A stretch of 23,139 bases of DNA from Haplomitrium mnioides (taxonomy: Eukaryota; Marchantiophyta; Haplomitriopsida; Calobryales): the NCBI GenBank assembly GCA_049999725.1, contig JBNGIS010012696.1, forward strand, positions 1-23,139, given 5' to 3'. The translations under genes and the position numbers were made by a program. Each line of letters starts with the position of its first letter. Positions within the stretch are counted from its first letter, which is position 1. Below, piece after piece: positions 9,681 through 20,040 of this stretch. The notes below the pieces were generated by a model. It saw nothing but the letters and a program-made list of their open reading frames with translations, did no database searches and was not told where the DNA came from.

Positions 9681-9845
9681 AGATAGTTTTTCAACTTCCC
9701 TCGCGAGAAGCTTTGCTTTTACTTCCTAAGGCTAAGAAGAGAGTTTCTTTTACTTCCACCTCTGGAAGACAGCTTTACCAGCTGCAGGTAGCCCACTCCA
9801 CCCTCGAGCCTCAACGAGTCTTACTATGCAGTGCACCGGCACTGG
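9681..9845 (+). repeat. Block shared with element A
   Basis: This is the counterpart of 3808-3970. It has the same order of conserved words and nearly the same distance from the element start. Confidence 0.85.
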
Positions 9846-9933
9846 CACAGCCCCCCCTCTCAGCTCTTCTTGAAGAATAACACACCAAAGTGTCCTCAGA
9901 ACACTCTGGGCTGATGCTCACACACAAGGAACG

Positions 9934-10436
9934 GCAGAGACAACTCCAAGCTCCTCACTTGGCGGCCTCTCTCGAAGTCATAATTGGCCGGAATCCCTTC
10001 GAACTATCGTATCAGTAACCCTCTGCTTTGGTTCACCGGCAAGGATGAGGTCACCTAGGTCTCCCTCCAGTCCTCCTCTAAATCCCCCTGGCCCCCTGGA
10101 GCTAGTACCCCTGCTTCACGTAGTTCCTCACTGAATTCCCACTCCATCCGCCCCTTGTTGCGGTTGCCTTGTCCTCAAGTCGTGATGCTTCTACACAGAG
10201 AATGCAGAGACGACCCCAAGTTCTCCCATGGTGGCCTCTCCCGAAGTCATAGCTGACTAGAATACAATCGAGACCCTGTATCAGTAACCCTCCGCTCTGG
10301 TCTACCAGCAAGGATGAGGTCACCTGGGTCTCCCCCCAGTCCTCCTCTAAATCCCCCTGGCCCCTTGGAGCTAGTAACTCTGCTTCACGTTGTCTTGTCA
10401 GTGAATTCAAACCTCAGCCCCCTCTCGTTGCGATTC
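9934..10436 (+). repeat. 270-bp tandem duplication
   Basis: GCAGAGAC at 9934 and 10204, GGATGAGGTCACCT in both units, CCAGTCCTCCTCTAAATCCC in both, and TTGCG at 10158 and 10428 all repeat at a spacing of 270. The second copy is complete to about 10436 and then diverges. Open frames here appear twice for the same reason. Confidence 0.88.
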
Positions 10437-10873
10437 CCCTTTGCATGCAGACACCTCGCGCCCTGAGATCGTCTGTGCATCAACCCAAAGGAATTCGATG
10501 AGAAACGATGTATACTCCCCTCGCGCGCTGCCTCCCGACGCCCGATTCGATGAATAGTCATTATTGCCGTTAGCTCGAAACAGGGGACGACGACGCGTGG
10601 CTTCACTGTTAGGTAATCCCGTTACCACGGGATGGGAGAAAGCGCCGCGTGTCCTGCAGTTGGTCGAGGGAAAGCCAATGTAAACGGTAACTTCGTCAAG
10701 GAGCTCCGAGGAATCTTGCGGGGAGAGATTCCATAGATTCCCGCAGAACTAGGTCCGAAGAGGCTTTTGAAACCGAGTCCTGCAGTGCCTCATGGAACCG
10801 ACTTCAAGGAATCTCCTTAGATCCCCCCGTAGATGCTTCTTTCTTCTCCTCGCGCCACGTCGTCCGCTACACC

Positions 10874-11290
10874 GCCCCGCAAGGGGGTAGGCTGACCGTC
10901 GCACTATCCTCTCCCTCTGTAGTTGACTCGCGAGTTGCCTGAGGTCAGGTGAACTCCTCTCCTTGCGCCTCGTATCTCGTGAATTGCCTCGGGGTCCCTG
11001 GAGTCGCCATGTCCTCCGAAGGCCGCCGTCTGACGCCGCCCCGCAAAGGGGTAGGCGGACCGTCCCACTGACCTCCTTCCGATGTTGACCCACGGAACCC
11101 CTACGGGCTTCCCAAGGCGCCACATCATCCGAAGGGCACCGTCCGACGCCGTCCTGCAAAGGGGTAGGCGGACCGTCGCGCGGACCCTTCTTTCGAAGTT
11201 GACCTTCGAAAACACCTCTTGGCTCTTCAGCGCGCCACGTTTCCGAAGCCTCCCGCGGACTCCGTGCGCTCGCCACATCATCCGTAGAAC
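10874..11290 (+). repeat. GC-rich repeats around GGGGTAGGCGGACCGTC
   Basis: GCCCCGCAAGGGGGTAGGC or close variants occur at 10874, 11038 and 11151, followed by GACCGTC. They are associated with CGCCACATCATCCG and GTTGACCC words. The spacings of 164 and 113 are uneven, so these are submodules and not a strict satellite. The reverse complement of 11079-11140 resembles element A at 4800-4860. Confidence 0.75.
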
Positions 11291-11499
11291 CGTCGTGGAC
11301 TTCCCCTACTCGCCGAATAAGAACGGTGTCGATGTTGCCATTTTGACGTACTTCTGAAGTAAGAACTACTCGCGCGCCTGAGGCTAGCTTCGTCAACACT
11401 TCCGAAAGCTCGCTATAAGAACTACTAGGCCCTTTCGGACCGTTCGCCCCTTTCAAACTTTCTGCCGCACCTCGTCAAACTTTTACCTTTCTGAATGCC

Positions 11500-11960
11500 G
11501 AAGCGGCAAAGTGTCACCCTTTCGGCGCCGGTAGCTCCTCCGTCGGTCGCACCGGCGTTACCTTCGTTTTTCGGTCGCTCTCATCTCGCTCGCCGATTCG
11601 CCGACATATCTTGCTTTCGCCGTGCCCTTTGTTTCCCCCCACTGGATAGGCGTCATATCGCCCTTCTGGCTCAGCCTTCTTCCCGTTGGACGGTTTGCGC
11701 TGGCTCACCGCTTTGCCACTGGTGCGCGTCGTTCGAACTGGCTCACCGACAAGTCACCTTTTCGCCTTCACTCGCTCTTATTCGGTCAGATCAGTGATCA
11801 GTCCCCCTTTCAGCTCTCCTCTATGTTTCCTCTTTGGCGAATCTGCGCTTTGTCGCCCCTTCGGCTTTCGCGCTCCTCCTCCTCTCGGATCTTCGATAAA
11901 TCACCCTTCCGGCACTCTCCTGATTTCCTTCGGCCAGGCCCAGGATAAGTCGTTGTTTCG
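11500..11960 (+). repeat. ~48-bp GTCGCCCTTTCGGC array (copy in B)
   Basis: Variants of GATAAGTCGCCCTTTCGGC occur near 11510, 11601, 11650, 11748, 11793, 11851, 11895 and 11944, at about 46-50 base steps or multiples of these. Between them lie CTCTCCTCC and CTCTCGGATC stretches. This is the same module as at 5170-5650 in element A, but with more units. Confidence 0.75.
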
Positions 11961-12755
11961 GGCACTCCTCTTGGCTCCCCTGTTTGGTCCCTCGCGGATC
12001 CCTCTTAACCGGACTCTCCACGTCGTAAGATGCATCGGAACCAAGTTAAGTAGGCTCCCCACTTAGAGAGGCGCCTTTCCGCAGATCTGCAGGCCTCCTG
12101 GTGCTGCCACGTTGTCCGTGGAATCCCGCGAAGGGCTTTGGAGACGCCACGTTTCCGTGGAATCTCACGGGACCTTTCGGGGACTCCACTCTTCCGTCAG
12201 GACTTATCGACTCGGATGGATCGTTCGATCAGCCTCTACAGGGTTCGCTCTTGCTTGCAGGATTGAGGCATCCCTCTTCCTTGGCCTTGCTCGCCCTCGT
12301 GACGATCTCACCTGCTCATGTCAGCTCTTGATGCTTGCTTCCCGATTTGTGGCTGCTGTAGGACCCCCGCAATCTGCCTTTCTTCGGAGTGCCTTATGGC
12401 TTCCTTGTTGTTGATCCCTTATTCTTCCTCCTGCGATCGCCTCGCCATGGGTGGCTGCTCTATTCCTTCTCCCCAGCTCCCATCCCCGCATCCTCCTTAG
12501 GCCCACGGATTCCCGCTGGCCTGCTTTGAAATTGAGAATGGGGCCCCTCCCCTGGCTGGCGATCACTGCTCTTCTTCCTCCTCCCCTCCGCCATGATCTT
12601 GTTTCCCTCCCAGGACTCATGCACCCTGCTCTTATCAGCTGTTTGAGGTAATCAGCTGTTCTTGAGAGGCCTTCACACTCACAAAGGGATATTTGGGTCG
12701 CTGATGCTTCTGATTCCGTGCGTTAAGCTTTAGTGCTCCAAAGCACCAGTTGACA

Positions 12756-12760
12756 TGTAG
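12756..12760. repeat. Target-site duplication TGTAG, right of element B
   Basis: It matches 8935-8939. Joining 8939 to 12761 rebuilds the pre-insertion DNA. On the minus strand, only a short further stretch (about 12761-12795) might belong to the interrupted relic. Confidence 0.85.
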
Positions 12761-12814
12761 TGTTTCAGAAATCCTTTTAAGGAGTATACTTTGATCGTTT
12801 GAGCTGTATGTTAG

Positions 12815-12900
12815 GTCCCATGCATGTATAGGGTTTACTCCTAGATCTTATACGTACATAACATTCACTCATTGATCTTATATGTGCATAGGGTTCACTC
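12815..12900. repeat. Three palindromic-box units, ~30-bp spacing
   Basis: TGCATGTATAGGGTTTACTC at 12821, TACGTACATAACATTCACTC at 12851 and TATGTGCATAGGGTTCACTC at 12881 are evenly spaced at 30 bases and separated by ATCTTA. They are the same box family in a third arrangement. Confidence 0.78.
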
Positions 12901-13517
12901 TCATGATTGTACTTGTTGAGATATCTTGTTGTTTAATGGGAAATGTTTTGCCCAATATACTTGCCATCACACTTGATGCATTTTGTTTTTGTCATCAAGA
13001 TGACTATTTGAAAGAAAATCACCTTGTTATCAAGTAGTGAAACTTTTTGAAAACATGAATTTTGAAATTGCAGTTTCTTTTTGCCTCTTGTCACTTATGC
13101 CATTTCAAATAGACAAAAAAAGATAGAAAAACTAGATGAATTATTCAACAAATGAATATAGTAAAAAAATATCTTTAAAAAGTTATTTTTTGAAAAAACT
13201 TTAAAAAACAACAAAATAGTAAAAACTAGAAATATACATATTCTTAGTGATTTATATACTAGTTATCTTTTCACCATATGAAATGATGTAGCAAAAGCTA
13301 CGCAAATGATTTTTTGGTGAGAAAACTACCTTTTAATGTTCATGTATAAAAGAAACTTGGACAAAAAGTTTCTTTCCATTGTCGCAAACATACTTGTCAT
13401 ATGACTTTTGTTTTTGATAAGAAATTTTGAAATTCCTTATCATTTGAGTGTATTTTCCCTCCTAGTTTCATATTGTTGTACATTTTCTCACTTACATGTT
13501 GTAAGTTTCTGATAGTG
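12901..13517. other. AT-rich stretch with no recognised feature
   Basis: I find no convincing gene, tandem repeat or element end on either strand. It is AT-rich with many short A and T runs. Confidence 0.45.
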
Positions 13518-13905
13518 ACAAAGATGCAAATAGAGATGCAAATGCAAGTGCAAAGTCTACTTATGCTAAACCATATTAGTACTTGGACATCATCAAACTT
13601 CTTGAGCCAACAAGATTACCCTACAAATGGCTAATTTTTTGTGGATCAATAAAGTACTCAAAAGACTACTTGCAACTTTGGAGTGGCAAGGGTGAGAAAT
13701 AAAACATAGGAAGACTCGTGCATCCTACAATGGTGCATGAAGGAAATAAAGCTCATATTGGGTTGCTTGTGGTAAGTGAGAAGGGCATTGAGTTGTACAA
13801 AGCCTCTTCAAAGAAATTTGCATTCAAAGAAGTTAGAAGCAAGGTTATCCTTAGTAGGAACTTGAACGAGGTGTACAAGAACCAAGATATAAACCTTTCA
13901 TCTTT
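13518..13905 (+). pseudogene. Unidentified degenerate coding stretch
   Basis: The plus strand reads coding-like with two stops: DANRDANASAKSTYAKPY, LEPTRLPYKWLIFCGSIKYS and HPTMVHEGNKAHIGLLVV, ending near EVYKNQDIN. I do not recognise a family. An ATG at 13718 opens a frame that runs on into the box repeats at 13936, so the last third of that frame is repeat and not protein. The even spread of charged and hydrophobic residues is the only support, so this could be chance. Confidence 0.3.
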
Positions 13906-13935
13906 TACTTTTGTTTTTTTGATGTTTAGTTCAAA

Positions 13936-14100
13936 CATGCATGAACCCCAAATTCCATGCATGCATGAGCTACAAAGTCTATACATATATAGACTCGGGT
14001 GCCTATTCGTGCATGGGTTCAGTAGTCCTTGCGCACATAGACTACAAAGTCCAAACACGCCTAGATTGCATAACCAGTGCACATATGAACTCAAGAGTTT
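13936..14100. repeat. Palindromic-box cluster
   Basis: Boxes include CATGCATGAAC, CCATGCATGCATGAGC, GTCTATACATATATAGAC, CGTGCATGGGTTCAGTAGTC, GCGCACATAGACTACAAAG and GTGCACATATGAACTC. The tail GGTTCAGTAGT matches the copy at 435-455. The GAGCTACAAAGTC link matches the array at 6577-7500. Units are irregular. Confidence 0.75.
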
Positions 14101-14686
14101 ATTCTTGCTTAGCCATTGTTATCTTAAGGTATTACATACCCTTGTATTTGAGGTTTTATATTTCCAACATTTATGTTTTTTTTTCCAAATGACCTAGTTT
14201 CTTGCCAACTTTGTTAATGGATGTTGTGATGCGAACAACGTTGAGAGAGATTTTGTGAAGTTGACCTTCTCTCTATAAATTATTAAAGTGAAGCCTAGAT
14301 TATTACTTACACAATGAAGTCTGCACCCAAGTGCAACAATTATGACAAGAGGTATGGGTTTGAAATGACCTTAATCCAAAATTTCAAACACTAGCACTAG
14401 TACTTTGTTAAGAGCGAGATGATTTCATCCCAAAAATTAAAAAAAGGAGTTTATTTTGGAGACTTGGATTTTAAACCAAAGTCTAATCTTGAGAAAATTA
14501 TAGCTTCTCAAGACAATTGGTTCTAGCTAGCATTTTGTAGTAGGGAATAATTATGGATGTTGCAACATGCAATTTTCGCAATAGAGAAAAGGAACTAAGT
14601 CAATGGTCAAAAACCAAAGGCCAAAGGTTGTTTGAGAATAGAAGACATAAAGTGGACCATGTAGAGTTCTGTTCAAGGTTTTCTAG
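14101..14686. other. Low-information stretch with scattered coding-like fragments
   Basis: There is a short plus-strand run, GDLDFKPKSNLEKIIASQD, near 14460-14520, ended by a stop. Otherwise I see nothing that can be assigned. It may be upstream debris of the frame at 14687. Confidence 0.3.
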
Positions 14687-14920
14687 ATGAAATCAAAAAC
14701 TTTTGTTTTGAAGAGGGTTGAGGCTGAAGAGCTTTCAATTGACGAAATGTCTCACGAATTAGAGAGATATAAAAGTTTGGCAGTTATGGTTGAGTTATTT
14801 TGTTTAGAGGTCTACTATCACACTTGGGAGGAGGCATGGATGGAATCTCCTATCCACACAGAGGAATCAAAGATGCTCTTTTTCCACTTGAGTTTTGAGA
14901 AAATTTTGGTTATTAGTTAG
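14687..14920 (+). pseudogene. Short ORF of unknown origin (77 aa)
   Basis: An open frame of 77 codons starts MKSKTFVLKRVEAEELSIDE and continues MSHELERYKSLAVMVELFC. The amphipathic, Glu-rich start could form a short helix or coiled coil. I recognise no family. It sits among degenerate plus-strand fragments (13518-15670) and is more likely a surviving piece of a dead gene than a functional small protein. Confidence 0.3.
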
Positions 14921-15127
14921 TTTCTATTTAAGCATTTAAAGTCTTTGATTCCATTGATTGTACAACTCTTTTTGGTTTTTATATTCAATGAGTTAACAAT
15001 AGCCCTAGCAAGTCCATGTGAGCAAGAGCTTCCAACTCTTGTTCTTTGTGCTTGTAAGAGTTTCCAATTCTATTTATTCTAATCCTTAGAATTGTTTCTC
15101 ACTCCAATATGTTTTGGTTTTTTTATG

Positions 15128-15670
15128 GTGACAAAATGGTGAAACATCAACTTGCAAAGAAGTTGACATTGGCTGCGAAAGGCAAAAAGAAGACTGAGGC
15201 CACCAAGGAGCAAAACCAAGCTCCAACCTTGGTCTTGTATCCTCCAACTTTTCTACTCCACTGCCAAAAGGCAAGACAATGAAAACTTAAGTAAAAGAGG
15301 GGATGTATTGGCCCCAATTCATAATGAGCTATGGATGCAAGTGAGACTGATTTGTAGTCCTATGTAGATGGACTCAACATGGTCTTCTATCAAACCTATT
15401 GAGAGTCCAATGCGCGCCAATTGAAGGGGTTCATTAAACCCTAGGATTTTACTTTGGCAATTGAAGACATTATCTACAATTAGAACTTTAAGAAATGCAA
15501 GCATAACGACACAAAACATTTTTCAAAAGACGGCATTTTTGACATGGTGTTATCTTTAGTCACGGTGGCTACTTTGTAATTTTGGTCTTTTGTAAGTGTG
15601 TATGGTCTCACTAGTTTGACATTGTCAAGGATGCCTTTTTGGAGATCTATTGTGCAATTGATCACAACAT
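15128..15670 (+). pseudogene. Unidentified degenerate coding stretch, Lys-rich start
   Basis: From an ATG at 15128 the plus strand reads HQLAKKLTLAAKGKKKTEAT, then after stops ESNARQLKGFIKP, FTLAIEDIIYN, NFKKCKHNDTKHFSKDGIFD, then VLSLVTVATL and VYGLTSLTLSRMPFWRSIVQ. About eight stops interrupt a mostly constant frame, which suggests an old, dead coding region. The lysine-rich start followed by a more hydrophobic end is all that I can describe. I cannot name a family. Minus-strand frames over the same bases are shorter and less protein-like. Confidence 0.38.
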
Positions 15671-16617
15671 CTAGTAAGTGACAATTGTTTTTTTTTATAA
15701 TATTTTTTTGCTAGTCTTCTTGTATAATAACTATTTATCTTTATTGTTATTTCTAATTATTTTGATTGCATTGCAACAAGAACAAAAACAATATTCAATA
15801 TTTTGGTGGTCCCAAAATTGCACATGCTTATGAGTATTGAACTATGGGCTACTAGACAAAGGAAGGGAAGCAAAACTTGAGGACATTCAATATGTGAATG
15901 GACAAAGTAACTGCTTGACTCTACTAGATTATGTATTTAGTTTTTAGTTTTCATGTGGTTTCTGCCAAACTTAGTTATCTTTGAGATGATGCTCTTGTGA
16001 ATGTTTGCTATAAGCTTTAGATTTTGTATAATTTCTTTATAGACCATTTACTGTTACAGCTAGACTAGATTTTAGATCTTTGCTCTAGGTATAGCACGAG
16101 TTTAGTATGTGTCTTAGAACTTATGAGAAATTGTATTGGTAAGTACTATAATTGACAATAGGTTATCTATATTCCACAACGTGTTTTGATGGCTTCTTTG
16201 CCATCTGATGTTACTAAGCTTTAGATAGTGTATGCTTACTATAAGGAGCATGTTGTTTCAAGTACAATAGGTGCATTGGGAGGCTTAGTGACCATCTCAA
16301 GAGTGGAAAGTCTTAGAGATGACCGCTAAGAGCAAGGAAGACTCCACGGAATCAATTCGCAAGTCTGATGGCTAAAGAACAATTAAAAAATGTTCATCGC
16401 TGAACTATTGTAAATATCTTGACTGAGAGGGAAAACATATTATGAAGGGTTGTGGAGGCCTACCTGTGAGTACATCACAAAAAATTGAGATATAACTCTC
16501 ATGTGTAGTGGAACAGAGCAATAAAGCTTTGTGTTGAGGGAAACTGATGAAATCTGGGTTTTAGAGAAGGACGAGATGTCTAGTCGAAGGAGAGTGGAAT
16601 CTTGTCTATTGCATGAG
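15671..16617. other. AT-rich interval, no recognised gene
   Basis: No frame longer than a few dozen codons and no clear repeat. It lies between the unidentified plus-strand relics and the candidate copia LTR. Confidence 0.45.
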
Positions 16618-16877
16618 TGTTAGGATACATAGGTAACATGATAGTAAGATTAGATGATGTTTTCTAATCTATGATTAAGTTACTAATCCATCATTAGTAA
16701 CTACATTAGGTTAACACTAATCTAGGATTAAGGTTAACTAAGAACACCATTGTATTATTGATTATGATGATGAGATATGAGATTGAGAGAGAAGAAGAAA
16801 GTGAGTAAGCATTCTACACACATCCTATGAACTAATGAGTCATATTGCTGAATGCCTATTGCATGCTTTATCCAACA
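16618..16877 (+). repeat. Candidate 5' LTR of the copia relic
   Basis: The segment begins TGTTAGGATACATAGG and ends ATCCAACA, giving TG...CA ends over 260 bases, a common size for plant copia LTRs. It is followed directly by CGTTATCAACAC, close to the CGTTATCAGCAC stretch that I recall downstream of the LTR in related plant copia elements. No second copy is found in the window, so identity as an LTR is inferred from ends and position only. The gag start is 1.0 kb downstream, an unusually long leader. Confidence 0.5.
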
Positions 16878-17896
16878 CGTTATCAACACTTGTCTCTTGC
16901 TGATTATATATAATTTTAAATTTTTTTTCTATCATTTTCTATATTTTATAAGTTTTTCTATAAAAAAAATAAAAAATGAAAAATTTGATATCCTTGAATA
17001 CTCTATGAGTTATATTTAATATACTATTTATATTATATTATATTGGATTAAGATGAATCTTTGAAGAGCAAATAAGAACTTGAAATTTTTTGCAAGAAGA
17101 GGCAAAATTGGAGTTGCCCAGGGGAGGACTCAAGGTCACCCAACAATTGCGCATCCATAGCAACTGGAATTGTCAAGAATCATATAGGATTGAATCAAAG
17201 TTGTTTCACATCACATTTTTGGAAATTTTCAATACAATTCATCATTTTTGATGAGGATTTTTGGTTGAATTGAGCAAGAGGATCTGCACAATTTGATTAT
17301 GAGCAGATTGCAACTCAAATCATAAGATTTGGTGAAGAATTCATTGAGAAATTCTCAAATTTCAAACGACTAAAATTGTGAGAAAGTTACAGTCGCGATC
17401 TTCAAGAGTGGCAAAATATTGACATATTGGTGTTTCAGCAATGATAAGCTTTGCTTCAGAACGGTATATGTGAGACAAAGCGTCGATAGGTCATCATTTC
17501 AGTTTCTTGTAAAGCTTGAAAGTTTGAACTTGGCAAAAGTTTGAAACTTCGACAAAATTGAAAGTTTAAAACGGAAGGAGGCTTTTCAATGGAGAAACAA
17601 AAACATATCACTATTTTGAAATCAGTTTGCAAAAGTTCAAAAGGGTGCAAATTTGAAAGCTTGAAAACTTCTTTGAAGGCTTGTTGGAACTTTGATGAAT
17701 CAGCTTTTTGACGAAAGTTTGACACAATCTTTTGGGTAAGAAAATAAATAAATAAATAAAAATTAAAAGAATCAAATAACAAGAAAAACTAAAAGTATTA
17801 TGGTTTTTCTAATTCAGAACTCTATTAGTTCCTGATAATACAGAATCTTTTCAGTTTTCTTTTTCTTCAATTCTGTTCAGACCTACAGTCCAAAGG
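16878..17896 (+). other. Leader between candidate LTR and gag
   Basis: This 1.0-kb stretch is AT-rich with no open frame of note. It includes an (AAAT)n microsatellite at about 17741-17762. If the LTR at 16618 is correct, this is an untranslated leader, possibly enlarged by insertion. If not, the true LTR lies closer to gag and has decayed beyond recognition. Confidence 0.45.
17741..17762. repeat. (AAAT)n microsatellite
   Basis: About five perfect AAAT units are followed by imperfect A-rich sequence. Confidence 0.85.
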
Positions 17897-18352
17897 ATGG
17901 AAAAATTAAGCTTTAAGAGTTTGACCATAGAAGGGGAGAACTATCTCTCCTGGTCACTTGATGCTACAACACACATTGTTTCTAAGGGTTTGGAGACAAC
18001 TATCCTCACTGATGAGGATATAAATGCTCAGCAAAAAGCACAAGCTTTAGTGTTTTTGAGACACCATTTGTGTGATTCTTTGAAACTACAGTACCTGAAT
18101 GAGAGTAATCCAAGACTCTTGTGGGATAGTTTGAAAGAACCTTTTGACCATACCAAGACTATCTATCTACCTAAAGCCAGACATGATTGGGTTAATCTGA
18201 GGGTTCAAGATTTTACATCCATATCTAAATACAATAGTGAACTCTTCAGAATTATCAGTCAATTAACTTTATGTGGTCATCCAGTTTCAGAAGAGGAGCA
18301 GATAGAAAAGACTTTGTCAACTTTTCATCCTTCAAATATGGTCATGTCTGCA
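17897..18352 (+). pseudogene. Copia gag (UBN2-type) fragment
   Basis: The ATG at 17897 opens a 152-codon frame: MEKLSFKSLTIEGENYLSWS, DATTHIVSKGLETTI, then ALVFLRHHLCDSLKLQYLNE, RLLWDSLKE, RHDWVNLRVQDF and ISKYNSELFRIISQLTLCG. This is the typical gag capsid region of plant copia elements (UBN2 family): a W in NYLSW, the FLRHHL helix and the LxDF..YNS segment. In intact elements gag packages the RNA and ends with a CCHC zinc knuckle. Here a TAG at 18353-18355 ends the frame just after TFHPSNM, and a second in-frame stop lies at 18413-18415. The zinc knuckle is absent. Downstream pol is in the same frame. Confidence 0.9.
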
Positions 18353-18415
18353 TAGTACAGGAATATGAATTTCAGAAGGTATTCTAAATTGATTGCATAT
18401 AACCTACTGTCATAA

Positions 18416-19363
18416 AAGCACCAAAATTTGTTATTGAAGAATTCTAAGACCAGATCTCCTAGAACTCTGCTTATTACTCAACCGCCTGAAGTGCATTTAA
18501 GCAAACCAGTGAATAACAGAGGACAGCCAAGACAGAGGGCCAGATTTGGTTCTAATAGACAAATTCAGAGTTTCTTATTTGATGCAAAACAGATTGATCA
18601 AAATATATTATGGCATAAACACTTAGGACATCCTCGCACAAATATGTTTCAAAATATTCTGAAGGTGTCACGATCTATTCCTCTTGACATTAGACCACAT
18701 ATGATCAATACACAATGCATCTATTGTTCTCAAGGCAAGCTCGTCCTACAACCATCAATATCCAAGACTATGATGGATATACATAAGTTTCTTGAGCGCT
18801 TACACGCAGATGTGTGTGATGTTATTGACCCACCAAGTAGACCCTTTTGGTACTTCTTGGTGATAAATTGCGTGTCATCAAAATGGTCACAAGTCTCGTT
18901 ACTCTCTACCCAAAACTTGGTCTTCCCTAGGATACTGATACACAGTCTGAAATTGAAAGCTCAATTTCCAAAAAATCCAATAAGGGTTCTAAGGGTTGAC
19001 AATGCGGGGGAGTTTACATCAAAGACTTTTGATGAATTTTGTATAACTATGGGTATAGATACCCAATACTTTGTGGCTCACATCCATTTTCGAAATGGCA
19101 TAGCCGAAAGAGCTATACGCAACATACAAATGATAGCTAGGCTCATGCTCATGTAGACCAAATTACCGTTTTCTGCATGGGGCCACGCTGTACTACATGC
19201 TGCTTCTTTATTGAAATACAAGCCATCAATATTTAATACTTTATCTCCTCACCAACTTGCTTATGGGACTATTCTCGATCTCTCTCATCTACGTATTTTT
19301 GGATGTCAAGTCCTTGTTCCAATTTTGGGACCGAAAAGGACTAAGATAAGACCTCAACGACAA
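18416..19363 (+). pseudogene. Copia integrase region
   Basis: After a short basic stretch (RGQPRQRARFGSNR) the frame enters LWHKHLGHPRTNMF and CIYCSQGK, the H..H/C..C zinc-binding start of integrase. The catalytic core follows: D in LHADVCD (codon 18809-18811), D in RVDNAGEFTS (18998-19000) and E in NGIAERAI (19106-19108). The last two have 35 residues between them, the D,D-35-E spacing. A TAG stop at 19154-19156 interrupts the core, after which KLPFSAWGHAVLHAASLL and LSHLRIFGC continue in frame. A frame change near 19360 leads to GIYVGYESPSIIRYLEP. The protease normally found upstream is missing. All three catalytic residues survive although the protein is dead, so the decay is moderate. Confidence 0.9.
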
Positions 19364-20040
19364 AAAAGGCATTTATGTAGGATATGAATCCCCATCAATC
19401 ATATGATACCTGGAACCATCTACATCTACAACTAGATCGGATGTATTTCAAGCCAAATTCGTAGATTGCCACTTCTATGAGGATATACTCCCATCATTAT
19501 TTGAAGATAAAACTTCTTCAATATCAAAACAATTAGAATGAGAGAAAGTATCCATTTTATGGATCGATCAAAGAACAAGGCAGTGTGAGGATGAAATCAG
19601 GAGACTTCTTCACTTGACTAAAATTGTTGAACAATTGCTTGACTCATTTAGTGAGATTGCAAAGGTAACACGATCACATATTCATGCTGTAAATGTATGT
19701 GCGAGGATTCAAGACATTACTACAACAACAAGTGATCAATTACTAAGGCAAAAGAGAGGATGCCCTTTAGGCTCCAAAGACTCTCAGCCAACGCAACGAA
19801 ATACAAAAAAGAGGACTATATTCTGTGCTGATGGACCTCTACTACCATCATCATCCACTACACCACCATCTCAACCTACTATATCTCTTTTAGAAATCCC
19901 AGATAATAAAGAAATATCAATCTACTATATGGATACTAAGATTTTATGGTAGCAAGAGAGTGTTAGTTTGGATGATCATTTCATATTTATGATTTCACAG
20001 ACTATATCCGATGTACTCCCTGATCCACGGTCTGTCAAAG
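19364..20040 (+). pseudogene. Copia integrase-RT linker
   Basis: After the frame change the reading is GIYVGYESPSIIRYLEP and FVDCHFYEDILPSL. From 19614 it continues as a 112-codon frame with RQKRGCPLGSKDSQPTQRNT, a basic, proline-rich linker typical of the segment between integrase and reverse transcriptase. A stop after MDTKILW and others nearby break it. No enzyme domain lies here. Confidence 0.75.

Larger units (their letters stand above)
8940..12755 (+). mobile_element. Element B: 3.8-kb non-coding LTR-like insertion
   Basis: It starts TGTCACTCCCC and ends CCAGTTGACA, and is flanked on both sides by TGTAG. The start resembles that of element A (TGTCA, CTCCC, CTTAAC). It is GC-rich and has no recognisable gag, protease, integrase or polymerase motif. 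No second LTR is seen inside, so a long solo LTR or non-coding LTR derivative is most likely. It has inserted into the minus-strand transposase relic. Distinct internal modules include a 270-bp duplication (9934-10436), GGGGTAGGCGGACCGTC repeats (10874-11180) and a ~48-bp array (11500-11960). Open frames such as the one at 10749-11456 on the minus strand follow the GC-rich repeats and are not genes. Confidence 0.8.

Noticed and set aside
10749-11456. 235-codon minus-strand open frame, the longest in element B
   Set aside because: It follows GC-rich internal repeats (GGGGTAGGCGG units), so stops are rare by composition. The product is low-complexity, Arg/Gly-rich and internally repeated, with no domain.
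3082-12755. Elements A and B as the two LTRs of a single large retrotransposon
   Set aside because: Each has its own target duplication (ACAAC and TGTAG) and the two are far too diverged. The DNA between them is box array and transposase relic, not an internal retrotransposon domain.
13718-14197. 159-codon frame as one protein
   Set aside because: Its second half is translated palindromic-box repeat, so at most the first half could be a coding relic.
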